This document shows, one piece after another, positions 1 to 14,151 of a stretch of 64,000 bases of DNA. The notes beneath the pieces are model-generated. The model made no database searches. It saw only the letters and a list, made by a program, of their open reading frames with translations, and was not told the DNA's origin. A program made the position numbers and the translations under genes. This DNA comes from Nymphaea colorata (taxonomy: Eukaryota; Streptophyta; Magnoliopsida; Nymphaeales; Nymphaeaceae): contig NC_045141.1 of assembly GCF_008831285.2 (NCBI RefSeq), positions 22,846,742 to 22,910,741 of the forward strand, written 5' to 3'. How positions within the stretch are numbered: position 1 is the first letter of the stretch; the number at the start of each line of letters is the position of its first letter.

Positions 1-596
1 CCTTCAACTTGATGGTCTTAAGCCCAATCCTCAGATAGCTGGGTGGAGGCCTTTCTGGCCTTTAATGATCTATCTTGCAAGTCTACATTCAATGGAAATT
101 CCTTTGAAATAATAATTATGCATCAGTCCCGAACTGTGTCATAGGGTGCTTTTCAGAAGCATTAGGAGGCCAGTATAGGAGAAAAATATGAAATGTGAAC
201 TTAACACAAAACCCTCAAACTAATGAATTATGATACAAACGTGTGTGTGGAAATATCAGCTTCAGGACACATAGTTGCCAGTTGCCACCTCTTTCACATA
301 ATTCTTGATATGGTACAAAACAAAACAATGTACAGGAGATGGTTTCTCAAGTGTTAGAATGATATTGGGAACTATTGACGCTATTACTATTAGACTATTA
401 GTCTATCACCATGAAAATCAAGCCCACTAGACCCTAGTTTGTCAAATTAAAGTCCAAAAAAATCAAGAAGTATCAGAGTATCACAATTATCACTTTATGA
501 TCAAAATATTCATATACAGCAACTACAATCATGCAGTTTCATACATTATTTGATGAAATAAGAAACAAAAGGAAAAAAACGAAGACATGGACTAAC

Positions 597-3500
597 CTGC
601 CAAAAGCCTTCTCCATATCTGGGCGTGCTAAAAGACTGGAGATTGACAATCCAGCTGCTCTTCGCAATGTACCAGCACTACAGAGGTACTCTCTTGATAT
701 TTTCAATATCCTTTGCACTAATGGAGGTACCTCTTCTTTTTCATGACATCTATTTGTAAGACTAGTATCCACCAATAAGATATCAAATGGAATCAAAACC
801 AGTACAGAGAGCCAAAGAACAAGAACACATTTAGTTTCCATCATCCCAGCAGTTTCATGTGCCAATGATGACAAAGAAGGTGAAATGTGGCACTTATCTA
901 GAAGAGAAACAGCAAGCTCCAAGTCAGATACATCATGGGGAAAAAACCTTGAGACAGCCTTGCAACCACAAACTATGACCAGAGTATAGACAAGGATGCA
1001 CAGATCTTTTATTGTTTCCAAAGTCTGATCAGCTGCCTCTCTGAGCTCCAATGCCTTTTTTCTAACACCAGCCATTACGGGGCAAATGATGTTCTCCAAG
1101 TATGGTTCTAGCAGTTGACCCTGTTCTTGATACTTGGCCATCTACAAGAAAGGCAAGGAAATTAGTAAGGCCAATAAAGCATAACTTGATAATGGCTGTG
1201 ACCATCCCTCAAGTACTTCTTGGGAAAGTTGTTCCTCTTGAGAGAATCTCAGGAAAATCTCAGGAATTCAAAAAAAAATTAAAATATATAGAATAGGAAA
1301 CATATTAGAAATAACTAATCAGAGTTATATACTGATTTTCTTATAGATATATTAATAAACATTCAAATAGTTCTTGAAATTGTAAAATGAACAAAAACAA
1401 TGGAGACATAGACTAAGAATACATTGAGAAGTACTCTTTGAAAAAGGGAAATGGGGAGGAGATATTATTGCGAGAAATACTTTTTGGCAATATTTTGAAA
1501 ATATCACAGGATTTTCCTTTTAAAAAAGGCTTGTGCCATTACAGCAATAAAAACAAGATGTTTCTACAGTATCATCTATATCTATGATTATGAAATAAAA
1601 TAACTATGCACCATGCCAAATATTTGCAGGATTATTAGGTTATCCCATCTGACAATCAGGCCAAAAAACATAGGTACTTAACCTGTTCCTCAAAAGGTTA
1701 AGAATGGTTTGGATTATAACATAAAATGTCTACGAGATACAACAGAACCAGTACATTACACCAGATAGTGAGACAGACATAAACTTGCAAAATTGAATTT
1801 GAAATGGATGATATGGATTATATGATGAAAGGATCGATTGAAGTAACCTCTTTGCATATGAGAACAATGAATTGGACCAACTATTGCCTCAATTTATAAT
1901 AGTTAGACATGCAATACTGAAACAGAAATAATAACAATCCAAAAAATAAACAAAAATAAGTAAACTGAATTTAACTTGAAAGAAAAGTTGGTCATTTGCT
2001 AGTTTTTCAATTATAAAGTAGCACACTGGATTCAGATTGATGATTTAAAATTCTAAATGCATTAGTTGAATGAACCTGATAAGTTGTATGAAACTAACAA
2101 TAAAGAAATATAAAGGACAAACAATCAAACATTTATATGATCAAGCAACATGGCTCCATGTGAAGGAAAGTATTGACAAAAACAAATTTACACTCCCAAA
2201 CTGATTCTAAAGACTAACCCCAATAGCGCAACAGTCAATTCTCTACTTTGCTGATGATCAAATTTATCAGCTCAGATGCATGAGAAAATAATGTTTTCTG
2301 CAATAATCTCACATCCGACTGACTTATATTATCTGCCTCACCAATCAATAAGTGCCAATTCTGACTGTCTCCAGTTATAGACACATAAAAAAGATTATTC
2401 AATGTGGTTGTAAAATTTACCTCTACCTTTAATACAAGAACAATTTTGTGAGTCCACCCATATCAACTTGATTCCAAAAGTTAACAGCTTCATCTCAACT
2501 TCTCTTTAGTTCAAGATTCATAAGATTGATGAAGTTGAATTATACTATGAATACAACTCTGATGCATGACTTCACTTACAAAACTTCATAACAATTTACA
2601 CATGAAGCTATTGTATTAGGCTACTAGATTAGAAGTGATAATTAGTGATAATTACCCTACAATATACTATACCTGCATATCTCTTTTGTTACTGTTTGCA
2701 AAGTGGGTACTTGTCCAAACTGTTTTTCAAGGTTGCTCAGGAGAATCTCACCAGACATAACTCCAAAGATGAAAATAAAGGACAGCAACATAACATTGTG
2801 ATTGATGTTATCAAAATCTTTATAAAGGCAATAAGTGTCAATTCTATCGCTCTCCAGTTAAAGTTATTTGCTTTGACCTGCAAGATCCCACCAAAAGATC
2901 ACTCAACGTAGTTATGAAAAATCCCTCTTTCTTTGATACAGATAGATCACTTTGTAAGACCACCCACACCAACCTTATTGCATAAGATAATCTCAACTTC
3001 TCTTTAATTCAAGAATCACAAGAATGATGAATTTGAATTATACTATGAACTGAACTCCGGTGCATGATTTCACCTCCAAAACACGATAACTATCTATATC
3101 TGAAGCTATAGTATCAGCATCCCAGATTAGAAGTGGCATTCTTTTATTTGCACTGTACCTGCATATCCCTTTTTATCGTTTGTGAAGTAGGGAACATCTA
3201 TCGTTCCTCAAGGAGAATGGCAACCGGATATAACTGCTAACTGCAGCTTGCTCACATGGGGCATTTGCTCGTCGCATCCCTGAAACGTAAAATATCTACC
3301 CGACGAGAATGACAGAAACGGGAATGCGGTGGTGAATACCAGAGGTCAAATTAAACAAAAAACGAGGTAAAGAAGCAATGATACTGGCGAACAACATAAA
3401 AAAAATGAACATCTGTGAGCATTAAAAAGAGGACTTACTATGGACCGATATCTCTCGACCGAGGAATGATCGATTGAGTTTCCTCTCGAGATCTCGTCGA

Positions 3501-3624
3501 TCATGGACTTTATGATCCCCCATTCTTGAACGAAGCAATTCTGGAGGAACTTCTCCTTCGTCTCGAACTCCTCGTCCTCCTCAGTGTCCGCCACAGGCAG
3601 ATCGGAAACGTCGATCCCGGCCAT
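597..3624 (-). CDS. TFCD: Tubulin-folding cofactor D, N-terminal part (exons 1-2)
   Basis: Cofactor D works with the other tubulin-folding cofactors to assemble alpha/beta-tubulin heterodimers in the cytosol. Exon 1 is 3624-3439 (62 codons, ATG at 3624, donor ATA|GTAAGT). Exon 2 is 1141-597 (acceptor TTGTAG, donor GCAG|GTTAGT). They join in phase to give the first 243 residues. Recognisable plant cofactor D motifs are YQEQGQLLEPYLENI, RFFPHDVSDLELAVSLL, LWLSVLVLIPFDI, DYLCSAG-like REYLCSAGTLRR and RPDMEKAF. The remaining roughly 1,000 residues of the usual protein lie beyond the left edge; no third exon was seen in 1-596. Intron 1 (3438-1142) is long and contains an internal duplication. The family call comes from remembered homology and is strong over exon 2. 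The acidic N-terminus is less conserved, as expected. Confidence 0.9.
2340..3250. repeat. Diverged tandem duplication inside cofactor D intron 1
   Basis: About 2340-2750 and 2825-3250 are two direct copies of one segment. Shared stretches in the same order include ATCTCAACTTCTCTTTA, GAATTATACTATGAA, CTAGATTAGAAGTG / CCAGATTAGAAGTG and TACCTGCATATC, with matching text between them. The copies differ by many substitutions and small indels, so the duplication is old. No coding potential was seen in either copy. Confidence 0.75.
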
Positions 3625-3699
3625 CGACGGTGGACGTCAGCAAATGGAAAACTAGGGTTTTGATTGCGATCCCACCTTCCCGCCTAAATGCCGTTTCTT

Positions 3700-5560
3700 G
3701 AAAAGGCGGGACAGCGAGAAGCCTTCCCGTTCAACGCGAGAAGGGTTTTCTGAAGAGTGAATGTCTGTTGCGCCGTTTTTTACTAATTTTAGATATCTGC
3801 AAAATTTTAAATAATTAAGGTCCCCATTTTCACAATCTGCTCCCAAAGAACTTCGGAAAAAAAAATCCAACAAGGTGGAGCCACGCACGATGCCGTCTAC
3901 TGAGTATCTTCATCTGGTTTCACATCTGAATCCTTATATAAGGCCACTGCAGCTTTGGACCCGAACCTCTTATGGCAATTGATCAACCAAACTGGGTAGG
4001 GTTCAACTTTTGCGAATGTGCTCGACTAGTTCAGCCGCAAGCCCAATGCCCGGAGGTAGTATGTACATTAATCGCCGAAATCTTTCCAGACACTGGAAAA
4101 GTAAAAACTACGTATTTTGTTCATTTCAGCCATGGAATGTGCCTGCCGTTATCCATGGTCAGCACCAAAGTTGAATATTTCACTTAAAACACATTCTTAT
4201 ATAAGAATGTCGGATACTGCTTCAAATAACAGGATGGTCTATACAACCCTTCGAATTCCAGCCTGATACCAAAATCGCCAGCCCTTGGGTGCGCTCGGCC
4301 AGATCCCAGCCTAACCCGGTGTCACTGAATCTTTTTTTTTTTAGCTAAATGCATAATTCCATTTCGCCATTCCTTACTTTACTATATACTTTTGCCTTCC
4401 GCATTTTCCACTCATATTGTAGCCCTGTCACTGGACTGGGATCATAAAAAATGCCAGTTCTGTCTATTGGCTAAGTTGAAGAAAGTTGAGAGTTGAATAA
4501 TGCTGGACGTCAGCCACTGTATCAGGTAGATACTTGCTGTTGCCAGCTTCTTATTGGTGACATAGCAATAAAAATATAATAAAAATTCTCTTTTGACCGC
4601 AATAATCTTTTCTGCTTCACAATTCAATAATCTCCAGTTAATTTCTTCTTTGCCATAGCATTCCTATGGCTTTGCCAACCCTGTACTTCCTGCATCGGCT
4701 TCGGCTGCTCAATCTTCGAATCTTTCCCTCTCTTTTGTTCTAAGACATAACTGGTGAATTTAGTATATTCTAGGAGCCAGCACGACGCGTGATATAAATC
4801 CCAAAACTCAAAAGGTCATAAAATTTCAACATGAACAATAAAGCACGATAGATGATAATTGTTGTAATAACAAAGTAAAAAGCATTCCGAACTTAGGTAT
4901 TTTAAAGTGATTGCTTTTCTTTTCTATCACTAGCTAGTAGATAGTGCTGGTAAGAAGCCCAACATGTCGAGCTCGCCTTGTTCAAGCCCATCCATTAACG
5001 ACAGGAAGTCTATTACCAACGAGCTGACTTTGATCATGCTGAACCTCACCAAACAGGAGATTGACTCAGTTCCTGAAATTTGAAAAGTTTGTTTTTTTGA
5101 ACTGCTTTTATAATCATAAGCTCACCATAACATGGAATAATGCATATTGTACGAGCTGTGCAGCTTGTTTCTAAAACCTAGAGATAACTCGGTAAGCAGA
5201 CGACAACATCGGTCGCTTGCCAATAATATACTAGAAACTAACCACTATTAAAGTGGTGTTCATTCAATCACAACTTCTGTCTAAAAATGGTAAGCGATTA
5301 TTTTTGCTGCCTCCTCCATTAATATCTACTTGAGTGAATTTATTCCTGAATAACAGCAAGGGAAATAGTCAATAAAACTGCTTTTTGGCCACGAAGATGC
5401 CACTAGACAATAGCACATAAGCCGTAACTAGAATAATCCTCCAACCACTGTCTGTCATCAATGATGCGCAAAAAAATTGTGGTTTATTTTTAATACGTAC
5501 CGTCAGGATTTTTTTTTAATTTATTAGGATTAAATGTTTGCCAATCCGTTGAAATATTTT
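3700..5560. other. Intergenic, no gene seen
   Basis: The stretch between the cofactor D 5' end and the tandem repeat at 5.56 kb has short ORFs only, none with recognisable similarity or splice context. The one notable item is a 20-bp perfect palindrome, ACATTCTTATATAAGAATGT, at 4191-4210. Confidence 0.6.
3933..3942 (-). promoter_or_regulatory. Possible TATA box upstream of cofactor D
   Basis: The minus strand reads TTATATAAGG about 310 bp upstream of the cofactor D ATG. The motif is nearly palindromic, so its strand is ambiguous, and the distance is long for this gene. It is reported only as a candidate. Confidence 0.25.
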
Positions 5561-5562
5561 GT

Positions 5563-6250
5563 CGATCGGGTCGCCCGTCGTGACGACAAAGTTATGCGGT
5601 TCAAGAAGGAATGTAGATTACCTCGGAACAAAGCAAAAAACGGTAGGAAATGAAAACTTACAGTGACTATGAAGGAAAGACAATCACAATCTATTCGATC
5701 GAGCCACCCGCCATGGCCAGTCTATTTGATGGGGCCGCCCGCTGTGAGCATGGAGTCAAACAAGTTCAAGCAGGAATACAGATATCGATGGGACAGATGT
5801 CACGAGCCCAAAATTCAGAAAATGAATCAATACAAAGACTAAAAACAATATACTCGATCGGGCCGAGGCCGGCAGCCGTGAGCACGGGGGCATACAAGTT
5901 CAATAATAACCGTAGAACAGAAGCAGAAAAAGCAGAAAATGAAACCTTATAAAGACTAAAGGAAGAGACACACAATCTGTTCGATCGGGCCGCCTGCCGA
6001 GACCACAAAATCATACAAGTTCAAAAGGAATGTAGATTACCGTGGAACAGAAGCACAAAAAGCAGAAATGAAACATGGACTAAAGAAAACTAAAGAAAAA
6101 GAAACAAAATCTGTTAGATCGGGCCACCCGCGGTGACGACAGAGTCACACAAGTTCAAGAAGGAAAGCAGATAACGCAGAACAGAAGCACAAAGATCAGA
6201 AAATGAACCCTCATGAGGACTAAAGAAAGAGAAACAGGATCTATCGGAAT
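5563..6250. repeat. Tandem repeat, about five copies of a 120-160 bp unit
   Basis: Units begin near 5563, 5695, 5857, 5985 and 6118. Each opens with GATCGGGCCGCCCGCCGTGA-like sequence, then ACAAGTTCAAGAAGGAAT, GATTACCG.GGAACAGAAGC, an AGCAGAAAATGAAAC block and an AAAGACTAAAG.AAGAGA block before the next GATCG. Copies differ by substitutions and indels of tens of bases. Short ORFs across the array are not conserved in frame between units, so it is treated as non-coding. Confidence 0.8.
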
Positions 6251-6689
6251 CTCTACATTTGCTCCATCGCCTGCAATTTCGTGAAGTGATCTGACTCAAG
6301 AACCAACTTAAAGGAGAAAAGGCGTCCACAAAGCAAGAGCAGGGGTTGAAAAAGCGCCAAATCCTACGTCCCTAACGAACAAACGTGTGCCGTTAATGGC
6401 GATTTCGCGAAGAACAACGTCTGCTGAAAAGGTAAATGCAAGAAAAGCGAATAAGGGAGGCAGACGGTACGACTGACTACTAAACGAAGAGGAACTCCGA
6501 TAGGGTGGAATCGGCCAACAGAGGCATGAACGACCGAGACACAAGCGATCTCGAGAAGTCAAGAGTTCGAGACGCAAGGCAAAGAAAGCGAGTACAGTTA
6601 AACGTAAAAAAGCAGCGGTGTCGATAAGAAAAAGATAATCGAAACCTATGAAACGCAGAGGAACTACGATTCACCGGTCGGAATCTTTC

Positions 6690-6960
6690 AACAGAATAAA
6701 TTCATCGGTCGAACAACCACCCGCGATCTCGACGAGCGTGGAATTCAATCGTTCCTATTCGACGAAGCAACTCCTTTGGCCTTCATGTCAACCTCCTCGT
6801 CAGCGTCAGCCATGGGCAAACCAGAAGCGTGGATTTATCGGTTGTCAATGGCGATGCGGGACAAGAAACAAAGTTGGTGAAATCGGGGAACGGATAGTAG
6901 GGGTTTCCCTGACCCGGCGTCCCGCCTAAATGGCGCTTCATGGAAAGGCGGGAAGATAAG
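6690..6960 (-). pseudogene. Decayed copy of cofactor D exon 1 and 5' flank
   Basis: On the minus strand this matches the start of the cofactor D gene at 3.45-3.70 kb. The 5' flank pair CGCCTAAATGGCGCTTCATG (6924-6943) and CGCCTAAATGCCGTTTCTTG is followed in both by AAAGGCGGG. Further in, the strand encodes GLPMADADEEVDMKAK where the intact gene has DLPVADTEEDEEFETKEK. The copy has lost the ATG and runs into a stop after SSNRND. It appears to be a partial, dead segmental duplicate about 3.2 kb upstream of the real gene. The match was made by eye and contains indels. Confidence 0.6.
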
Positions 6961-7681
6961 CGCAAATTTGGAGATGACTGCATTTCCATTTCAGCGCTCT
7001 AATTTTACATTTATTATCAATCCCCATGCAAACTTTTCTCATTTTCAAATGCAGGCGTATCATTGGCTGTCAAGATAGATGGGTCCAGTTCCCGGCAGTG
7101 GACAACAATACTGATAACGCTCATGGGAACTGTTTGTGTCTGTAATCCGTCGCTTTTTTAATCTGTCGTTTTCTTTTTTCTCCTTCCTTTTTGTTTGAAA
7201 GAAGAGTGATACTTTGAAGAAAAAAGAAGTGAAGAAGCAGCTTGTCAACATTCGTTATATTCAACCATTTGCAGTAAAAAAAACAATATATATTAAAAGA
7301 AACTTTGTCCAGCCTGACCAACTACGCCATTTTTTTTTTTTCAAATTTGTATAAAATGTGAAGCTCCACTTTTACCAGCCTACCAATTCAACCAACTACA
7401 CTTTTTTTTTTTTTGGATTTTTAGAATCGTATAATTGTTTGATGGATCTAACTCGAATTTGGCCGAATATTGACCACAATTATGCCTAACCCCTTTCCGT
7501 GATTATCTAGCCGATAATAATGTGATACATCAATGGAATGGGTTCTTGTTTTTAGTTTGTCTATGGGCCGAATTTGTTGTTGGGAATGAGAACAGAGGAA
7601 ATTTGGCCGCTAATGGCACGAATCCATTGGACATAGTAGAGTACCACTTCCTTGTTCACCATCTTTTTTGTGCTTTCACGT

Positions 7682-7689
7682 CATCAACT
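7682..7689. repeat. Left target-site duplication of hAT element
   Basis: CATCAACT directly precedes the left terminus and is repeated exactly at 9344-9351. Confidence 0.9.
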
Positions 7690-8289
7690 TAGGCCTGGGC
7701 ATCGGTCCGGGCCGAGCCGGCCCGGTAACAGTCGGCCCAGTTCGGCCCGTCGGGCCCAAGACCCGACCCGGGCCCGGCCCGATTATTTGACAGGCCGGGT
7801 AACGGGCCGGGCCGGGTAACGGGTCAGGCCGGGCTGGGTAACGGGCCGGGCCAACCATGACTAAGGCCCAGTAACTACCAGGCCGAGCCGGGCCGGGCCC
7901 ATACAAAAAACTGGCTCCCTGGTTAAGTACACAAGGTTTTAAGCACACAAGGTTTTTGAAGTGTATATACAGGATTCATTCAGTTCGAGCAGAATAACAA
8001 AGTTGGCTGCTGAATCAAGTTGAGGACATGATTATTGGCATGTCCTAGCCTCCTTTCTCGAGTTTACGTGTTTAGTTTTGGAGAATTTAGCTGCTTGATT
8101 TTTTAAAAATGTACAAATTCCAGAACTAAGACGTTCAACTATATTGTAAGCTTTGAAGCTTGATACTTATTTCAAAGTTTCATAAAGTTGTTGCAATCAC
8201 ATACAACAACCATTAGCTTGTTAGTGTAAGAAAGTTCTCTCGCATGCAACTTGAATTTTGGAACTTTATGCACCTGCCATTTCGGGATG

Positions 8290-8341
<52 letters not shown>

Positions 8342-9343
8342 TAATGCCAGCTGAGAGTGAGACAAGAAAAGATTATACAATGTCGCTAACTCCAATAGCT
8401 GTGCAGATTATAGGCATTTGTTAAAACATAAAAATTGCTAATATGAAGGCACAACTGCATACATTGGACGTGCAATTTGATGAACTGCATACAATTGCAA
8501 ACTGCTAGGAAATAGGAATTGAAGACAGCATCTGGTTGCAATCCCATTCGTCAAATGCTCAAATATTTAAAGTCAAAGTATAATGTATGTTCTATCTAAC
8601 ATGGTTGGAAGTCCCCACAGTAATGGATTGGTAGTTGTTTTCAAGCACAGCCCCATCCATAACCAGATGATCTCTTCGTATTCGAAAATCTTTATGTAGG
8701 TAGGCGTTAACAACATCAGATTTGAAAGACCCATCAACTGATTCAAAAGAACAATCAAACCAATATAGATTGTAGTGACAATCTACACGGCAAAAACCAA
8801 TGCATCTCCATCCCAAGAAGCATGAACGTGCACGTGAAGGAGAGAGGCAGGCAATGCTTAGTTTCTAGATTGAGATTTGGAATGGAAAAACAGGCAAAAG
8901 AAAAATAACATGTCTATTGCTAAGAGCAAAACAGAAGAAAAGAGATAAAAGACGTGTACCCTCACAAAGCAAAATGGCGACAGTAGTGACGGAGCGGCGA
9001 AAGGGCGATGGACCGATGGTGGCCCTGGCCCAATGGTGGAGACTGGAGAGGAGACGGTGCAGCACAACAGCCTCTGCCAAATGCGATGAGGAGGAATCAA
9101 AAAGGGGGCAGGAGGAGAAGAAGGAGTGAGAAAAAAATTAAAATGAAAAATCTGTCGAATGACTCAATGACCTAACGGGCCCGTCGGGCGACGGGCCGGG
9201 CTTAGAAGTGATAACCAGGCCCGGCCCGTTAAGATATCGGGCCGGGCCAAGCTCAGTAAAGGTAAGCCCAGTGAAAATCTTCAACCCGAACCCGGCCCAT
9301 TCCGGGCCGGCCCGACGGCGGCCCGGCCCAATGCCCAGGCCTA
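7690..9343. mobile_element. Non-autonomous hAT-type transposon (1.65 kb)
   Basis: The left end reads TAGGCCTGGGCAT and the right end ATGCCCAGGCCTA, a perfect 13-bp terminal inverted repeat. It is flanked by an exact 8-bp duplication of CATCAACT (7682-7689 and 9344-9351), the target-site size of hAT elements. About 200 bp next to each end is packed with GGCCCGGCC / GGGCCGGG words in both orientations, as in hAT subterminal repeats. The interior holds an AT microsatellite (8290-8340) and no recognisable transposase, so movement would need an enzyme from elsewhere. Its ends match those of the larger element at 43603-47311. Confidence 0.92.
8290..8340. repeat. (TA)n microsatellite
   Basis: About 51 bp of uninterrupted TA dinucleotides inside the hAT element. 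Confidence 0.95.
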
Positions 9344-9351
9344 CATCAACT
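9344..9351. repeat. Right target-site duplication of hAT element
   Basis: CATCAACT, identical to 7682-7689. Confidence 0.9.
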
Positions 9352-10660
9352 GTTAGATTTGGCAGGTACTTTGGTTTAGAATGTCGTCGGGACGCTTTTT
9401 GTGACGTTCAAGTGATGGAGAGGGCACTGTTCCAAGAAGAACAAAGCCAAGAAGTCGCAGCCTGTTGCACCGTGGGGCCGTGGCCGCACCTCTGTTGAGT
9501 CCCTTTTTTAAAAGGCACATGCTCCAACAAGTGAACAAACACGCGTTGGATTTTGGAAATAAGGAAAAGAATGTCACACCCAAAAATCCAAGAAAACGAC
9601 CCTAGTAAAAATAACCCTGGGAGTGTCTTCCTGGGGCCATCAAACACTGTACTCGATGGCAATCCATGAAGACATGAAAGACAAAAGGGCCATAGGACCA
9701 CCAAAACAAGCACAGATAACCACTCCCAAGGCTAACCAGACAAGAAAGGTAACACCAAATGCAAAAATTCAACTACAGTTGATGAGAACCGCATTATGTT
9801 CATACAAAGAGGAACGCCCTCCATAGTACTTTGATTTGGTGCCTCTAAAACATGAAGAGTAATAAATTGCACCTGTTGTCGTGTGCGGAATCGCTGTTTA
9901 ATGATTGTTTTTTCACGACCATCGATTGCTTACTTTAAATGCAGAAAATTACAGCAAACCGTTTGGAATATTACAGAAAAATTGAATGCTTCCTTTAAAT
10001 GAGATGCCCACTAAAAAACGTAGCATTGAAATTCCAAAATTTAGAACTACAGCCTGGGAACACATCCATGCCATCTTTTCTGCAGATAATGTTTCAGGTT
10101 TCCTGTTTGATAATGGAAATACAAATAAGAGTCAGAGAATGCTTCTGATATGTTACTCGTAACAACAAAACAAAGATAATGGTGCTAACAGACCAAGCTG
10201 ACCCATCAACCGCATTACAGGACAAGGAAAACATAAATCCAAACGTTGTGATCTACAAAGAAAACAGGAACTGTTCAAATCATTGGCATAACTATTTTCA
10301 ACCTATACACCTCGTCAACTGATGCATTGTAATATACTAAAATTGTCAAAAATTCAAACCATGCCCTTCTTTATGTCAGAATTTAAATAGTTTATGATAT
10401 CGACAACCTATGCACCTTGTATCCATCGATGCTCTAATCTAATTTATATTTGGCTGTAGAACAGGTTTTTACTTGTACCATTTTGCTGAGAAAATATTAT
10501 TATTAAGATTTCTGACGACATGCAAATCTCAAACAACTCTCGGTCCCTTGAAACACAAAAGAAAATACAAAATGTGAAGACAATTGCTCTTCTGTGATCC
10601 CACAGGATAGACCATAGAGGGGCATATACTAGCTCTGGCGGTGGAAATTTCTGGTGTCCA
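9352..10660. other. Intergenic, no gene seen
   Basis: This lies between the hAT element and the 3' end of the kinase gene. Only short unsupported ORFs are present. The part nearest the kinase stop codon (10.4-10.69 kb) probably includes its 3' UTR. Confidence 0.5.
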
Positions 10661-10692
10661 TTGTGCAAATCCTGATGTTATGCTTGGGATGA

Positions 10693-12804
<2,112 letters not shown>

Positions 12805-13173
12805 TCAAGGGTTGTAATGAAATTACAGTAACTCAAAGACTCAATAAGAAGAAAGAAAAAGGGGAAACTAAAACATAGTAAAGGCACATTTGGCAACTTA
12901 ACAACAGCTAGGAGAAAAAAAAGTGGAAAACAAAAAAAGAAATACTTAATTGTGAACCCATACAGTGAGGTGTAATTGCACCAGAACATCATGGCAAAAG
13001 AAAATTCACAATCCACCAGATGTACAACATGTACAAAGAGAGAGATCTTGATAGACCAACATGTTTATGTTGTCTTTACTCTTTACTATTGTTATTGTGA
13101 TGGACGTGTATGAAAGCTACAATAAAGAAAACGTTACCAACTTTTGCATGGGACACATTCATAACAATCCCGG

Positions 13174-13237
13174 CTTACCTAAAACAAAAGCAATATGTAG
13201 TTCTTCTTACCTAAAACAAAAGCAATATGTAGTTCTT
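13174..13237. repeat. 32-bp tandem duplication
   Basis: Two perfect copies of a 32-bp unit starting CTTACCTAAAACAAAAGC at 13174 and 13206. It lies 5' of the first certain kinase exon, in a presumed intron. Confidence 0.9.
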
Positions 13238-14097
13238 TCTCAGAAAAAGCATCTTTATCCTGCATAGAGAATAAAAAAATATATACGTCATTACAGGCCA
13301 CACCAGCATGGATTCTGTAAATCATTGTTCGATAATTAAATGGCATAAAGCACAAGCATGAAAAGTTCACTTCTCTCATTCTTTTGTGCCAACAAATAGT
13401 GAGGTCAGTTTCCTTATCTTAATGGCATTTCATTGGGATTCAAACACGAACACATTCTAAACATGGTTGAACTCATGCTAGCATACCCAAGCCCCATGGA
13501 GCGAGTAAGATTATTTTCAGTTCTTGGCAGAACTTGGATTTTTACCAATTAAAATATCAGTGTAAGATGAGGATGTTTGGATGTTATTGGTTATACTTAT
13601 ATGGTAACCAGCAAGCATCTGCATGAAAATGTACTAAGCTGCATTAAGGATATTGATACATACACCAAAGTTGAAAGCTGAGAGTCTTAAACGTGATTCT
13701 GTAACATTACAGGAATCAACCAAAAATGCTATTTCCAGCCATATATATATATATAGTATTTGCATGTGCTATTAATAACAACCAAATTAGAGCAGTCACA
13801 CCCTACTAATGAATCTTTCAAAAGACCACAAAGTTGTACAGTGCCTGCTTCTACCCTATAAACAATGTTATGCCTCCTGAACTTTATGTTTCACCTGGTT
13901 ATTTGTTGTTCATGAACCCAATACTGAAGAAATAAGACAAGCTAAAAATATGGAGTTGAAAGAGAAGGAGCTGATTTAGACATGTGTCTCCTCTATATGC
14001 TGCACATTGTCGCATTTTGCACTGAATATGAAATGTATTCATTCTCATCAAGCAAAAGTTTGCATGTTGAGTCATAATTATATTATAGGGCAATTAC

Positions 14098-14151
14098 CAG
14101 TAAAGAAGCTTTCGTTCTGAAGACCTCCACAAAATTCCACCCAGTTGGATC
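14098..14151 (-). other. Candidate upstream exon of the kinase gene
   Basis: A 54-nt segment sits between an acceptor (GTGAAG|GA) and a donor (ACTG|GTAATT). In the frame that joins the next exon at 12803 it encodes SNWVEFCGGLQNESFFTG, leading without a stop into the P-loop exon. No upstream exon with an in-frame ATG could be settled in 15.0-15.5 kb; a donor ATTG|GTGAGA near 15.28 kb may end a mostly untranslated first exon. Confidence 0.4.

Noticed and set aside
1-60. Minus-strand PPPSYLRIGLKTIKLK reading at the left edge as cofactor D exon 3
   Set aside because: It does not match the expected continuation of the protein and has no suitable acceptor.
7676-7948. Pro/Gly/Arg-rich minus-strand ORF
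   Set aside because: It is a translation of the GGCCCGGCC subterminal repeats of the hAT element, not a protein gene. The same applies to ORFs at 9208-9498 and 43450-43870.
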